Source of the DNA: Engraulis encrasicolus
Lineage: Eukaryota; Chordata; Actinopteri; Clupeiformes; Engraulidae
Assembly (NCBI RefSeq): GCF_034702125.1
Contig: NC_085880.1
Location: 18,833,528 to 18,897,527 of the forward strand
DNA length: 64,000 bases
Direction of reading: 5' to 3'
The notes beneath the pieces are model-generated. The model saw only the letters and a list, made by a program, of their open reading frames with translations, was not told the DNA's origin and did no database searches. How positions within the stretch are numbered: position 1 is the first letter of the stretch; the number at the start of each line of letters is the position of its first letter. The translations under genes and the position numbers were made by a program. Shown here piece by piece: positions 50,900 through 64,000 of the stretch.

Positions 50900-52177
50900 C
50901 AAGTATGTGCCATCACATGGGAAGGGGGGGGGGTGTGCTGGGGGAGCCTGCCTCTACCCTCCAACAGCCTCCAACAGCTTTTCCTTTGGAAATACATTAT
51001 AAATTCTCCCACGTCATGGGGGTGGATTACATTAATAGCAATTCCTTTGATGTTGGATGGGATGAGAGTGTGTGTGTGTGCTGGGATGGGATGGGAGTTA
51101 GCTATCGCTGTTGTTGGGACACCTGCCTAAATGACCAAAGCAGCTGTCTTGCAAAAAAAAACAAAAAGAGCATGAAATAAACAACTTAAAAAAACGAACG
51201 GTTGAACTCTCACACGTGACACTGTGAGCTGACATCATGGATCTCTCTCTTGTTGTGGCGTTGACCACTCCACTCAATGCTTTCCACTATGTTGCCACAC
51301 AAGGCCTTCCCAACTACTCCCTCCTGTGCCCAAGACATACTTCAAGATCTACTGACACATCCTCAAACATATGGCAAGGCTGCTGTTGTACACAAACATA
51401 CGCTGCAGAGGTGTGACGTAAGGGGGCATTTAGAAATGATTTAAAAAAACACACTATTCCATGAAGCTAGTTGTTAGAATATAACGTGATTGAGCCAGGT
51501 ATGCAATACAGTAAGGGTGTTGAAGTACATCATGAATTTCGCTCTGGCTGTTTAGGGTTAAAATGTTCCATTTCAACACCCCCCACTTGATTTACTGGAG
51601 TCTATTTTCAGACTGCAAACGCAGGAAGGGGATGCCTAGCGGCTAGCGAGAACATCACGAGTAATCGGCTTCAATAACTGGTGATACTGCGAGCATGATC
51701 AGTATCTATTGTGATGAATGGACTGACAACGAGGGATTTTGCTGGGAAACAGAATGCTGTTTCTGGGACAGTGTCAGCACAGCAGATCCATAAATTAGCT
51801 GAGCTTAATGACGTATTTAATGTGCTTGATTTAGCAGAAAATGTTAAATATAAGCAATAAATGATAAACTTTGGGGCCGATATGGAGAAATATGTGCCAT
51901 GCATTTGAATGTGACAATAGACTCCAGAGTTTACTCATCTGACGTGCCTCAGACCTTACTGATCACATACGCAGAAATTTATATTCTCCTGTCTAGTAAA
52001 CAATCCTCAAGATATGGGAACAAAAATAAAGTAAAGTACAGTGAAATAAAACATGAGTAGAAGAAAGCAAAAAAAAACATGAACTCAAGCGTGTTGGTAA
52101 TCATCACATCCCAAACTTGACAGGCATTCATGGTATATTTCTAGAGTTGCCTCAGGTAGGCTATACAACTATACACT

Positions 52178-63780
<11,603 letters not shown>

Positions 63781-64000
63781 CTGTGGACAACAAGAAAACA
63801 ATTTAGCAACAATGTCTCATTTATGCCACACTAAAACAACAAAAAACTAAATTCTGAGTCTGTGTCTTATTTGTGGAGTCTTCATAGCATTACGAATATA
63901 TACATTACATATACGTGTTTAAACTTTGTGCTTGTTAGGAGTTATAATTTAATTAAGCTAAACATGAATTACAAGTTTTTTATCAGTAATTCTGAGTTCG
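63781..64000 (-). other. sorbs1 intron to the window edge
   Basis: AT-rich sequence upstream of the SH3-1 exon acceptor (TTGTTGTCCACAG). The exon with the first half of SH3-1 is not in the window. Confidence 0.6.

Larger units (their letters stand above)
45800..52177. other. pdlim1-sorbs1 spacer, possibly including the sorbs1 3' UTR
   Basis: No gene is visible. Minus-strand AATAAA occurs at 48956-48951 and 45933-45928, and ATTAAA at 51819-51814. Any of these could end sorbs1 mRNA, giving a UTR of about 0.35 to 6.2 kb. Contents noted: an SINE-like remnant at about 46800-46905, a fold-back repeat at about 47840-48290, hAT-like elements at 49067-49442 and 50698-50899, and a family B MITE at 49482-49608. 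Confidence 0.45.

Overview
This is a stretch of vertebrate chromosome, almost certainly from a ray-finned (teleost) fish. The evidence is split coding exons with GT..AG introns, five orthologs of vertebrate genes, compact introns of a few hundred to a few thousand bases, very long (GT)n and (GA)n microsatellites, and many short palindromic DNA transposons and tRNA-derived SINEs typical of teleosts. The species cannot be named from the sequence. I found no bacterial, phage, CRISPR or operon-like content.

Layout. (1) 42-134, plus strand: the last coding exon of pcbd1. (2) 5151-24942, minus strand: complete sgpl1 (sphingosine-1-phosphate lyase). I could join 14 coding exons with every splice phase agreeing, giving 573 residues. 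It is tail-to-tail with pcbd1. (3) 25.1-30.2 kb: intergenic, mostly repeats. (4) 30533-31210, plus strand: neurog3, a neurogenin-family bHLH factor with one coding exon, a 5' untranslated exon and a TATA-like box. (5) 33293-44957, minus strand: complete pdlim1 (PDZ plus LIM, 7 exons, 321 residues), tail-to-tail with neurog3. (6) 45-52 kb: repeat-rich spacer, possibly including a long sorbs1 3' UTR. (7) 52178-63780, minus strand: the last eight coding exons of sorbs1 (three SH3 regions and a proline-rich linker). The gene runs off the right edge.

Functions. The genes are not one pathway. Pcbd1 recycles tetrahydrobiopterin and is an HNF1 cofactor. Sgpl1 irreversibly degrades sphingosine-1-phosphate at the ER. 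Neurog3 is a proneural/endocrine transcription factor. Pdlim1 and Sorbs1 are actin and focal-adhesion adaptors, and their adjacency in the same orientation matches the PDLIM1-SORBS1 pair of mammals. Human PCBD1, SGPL1 and NEUROG3 lie in 10q22 while PDLIM1 and SORBS1 lie in 10q23-q24, so this window joins two human neighbourhoods.

Noncoding content. Most of the rest is non-autonomous transposable elements. Several have intact terminal inverted repeats and matching 8-bp target duplications (hAT-like), and some are nested. There is also a 5'-truncated LINE end, a Tc1-like transposase relic and many microsatellites. The most unusual observations are small duplications of exon edges inside introns (sgpl1 once, sorbs1 twice), repeat tracts placed directly against splice sites, and a GC-AG intron in sorbs1. 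I did not find a convincing undescribed biological system.
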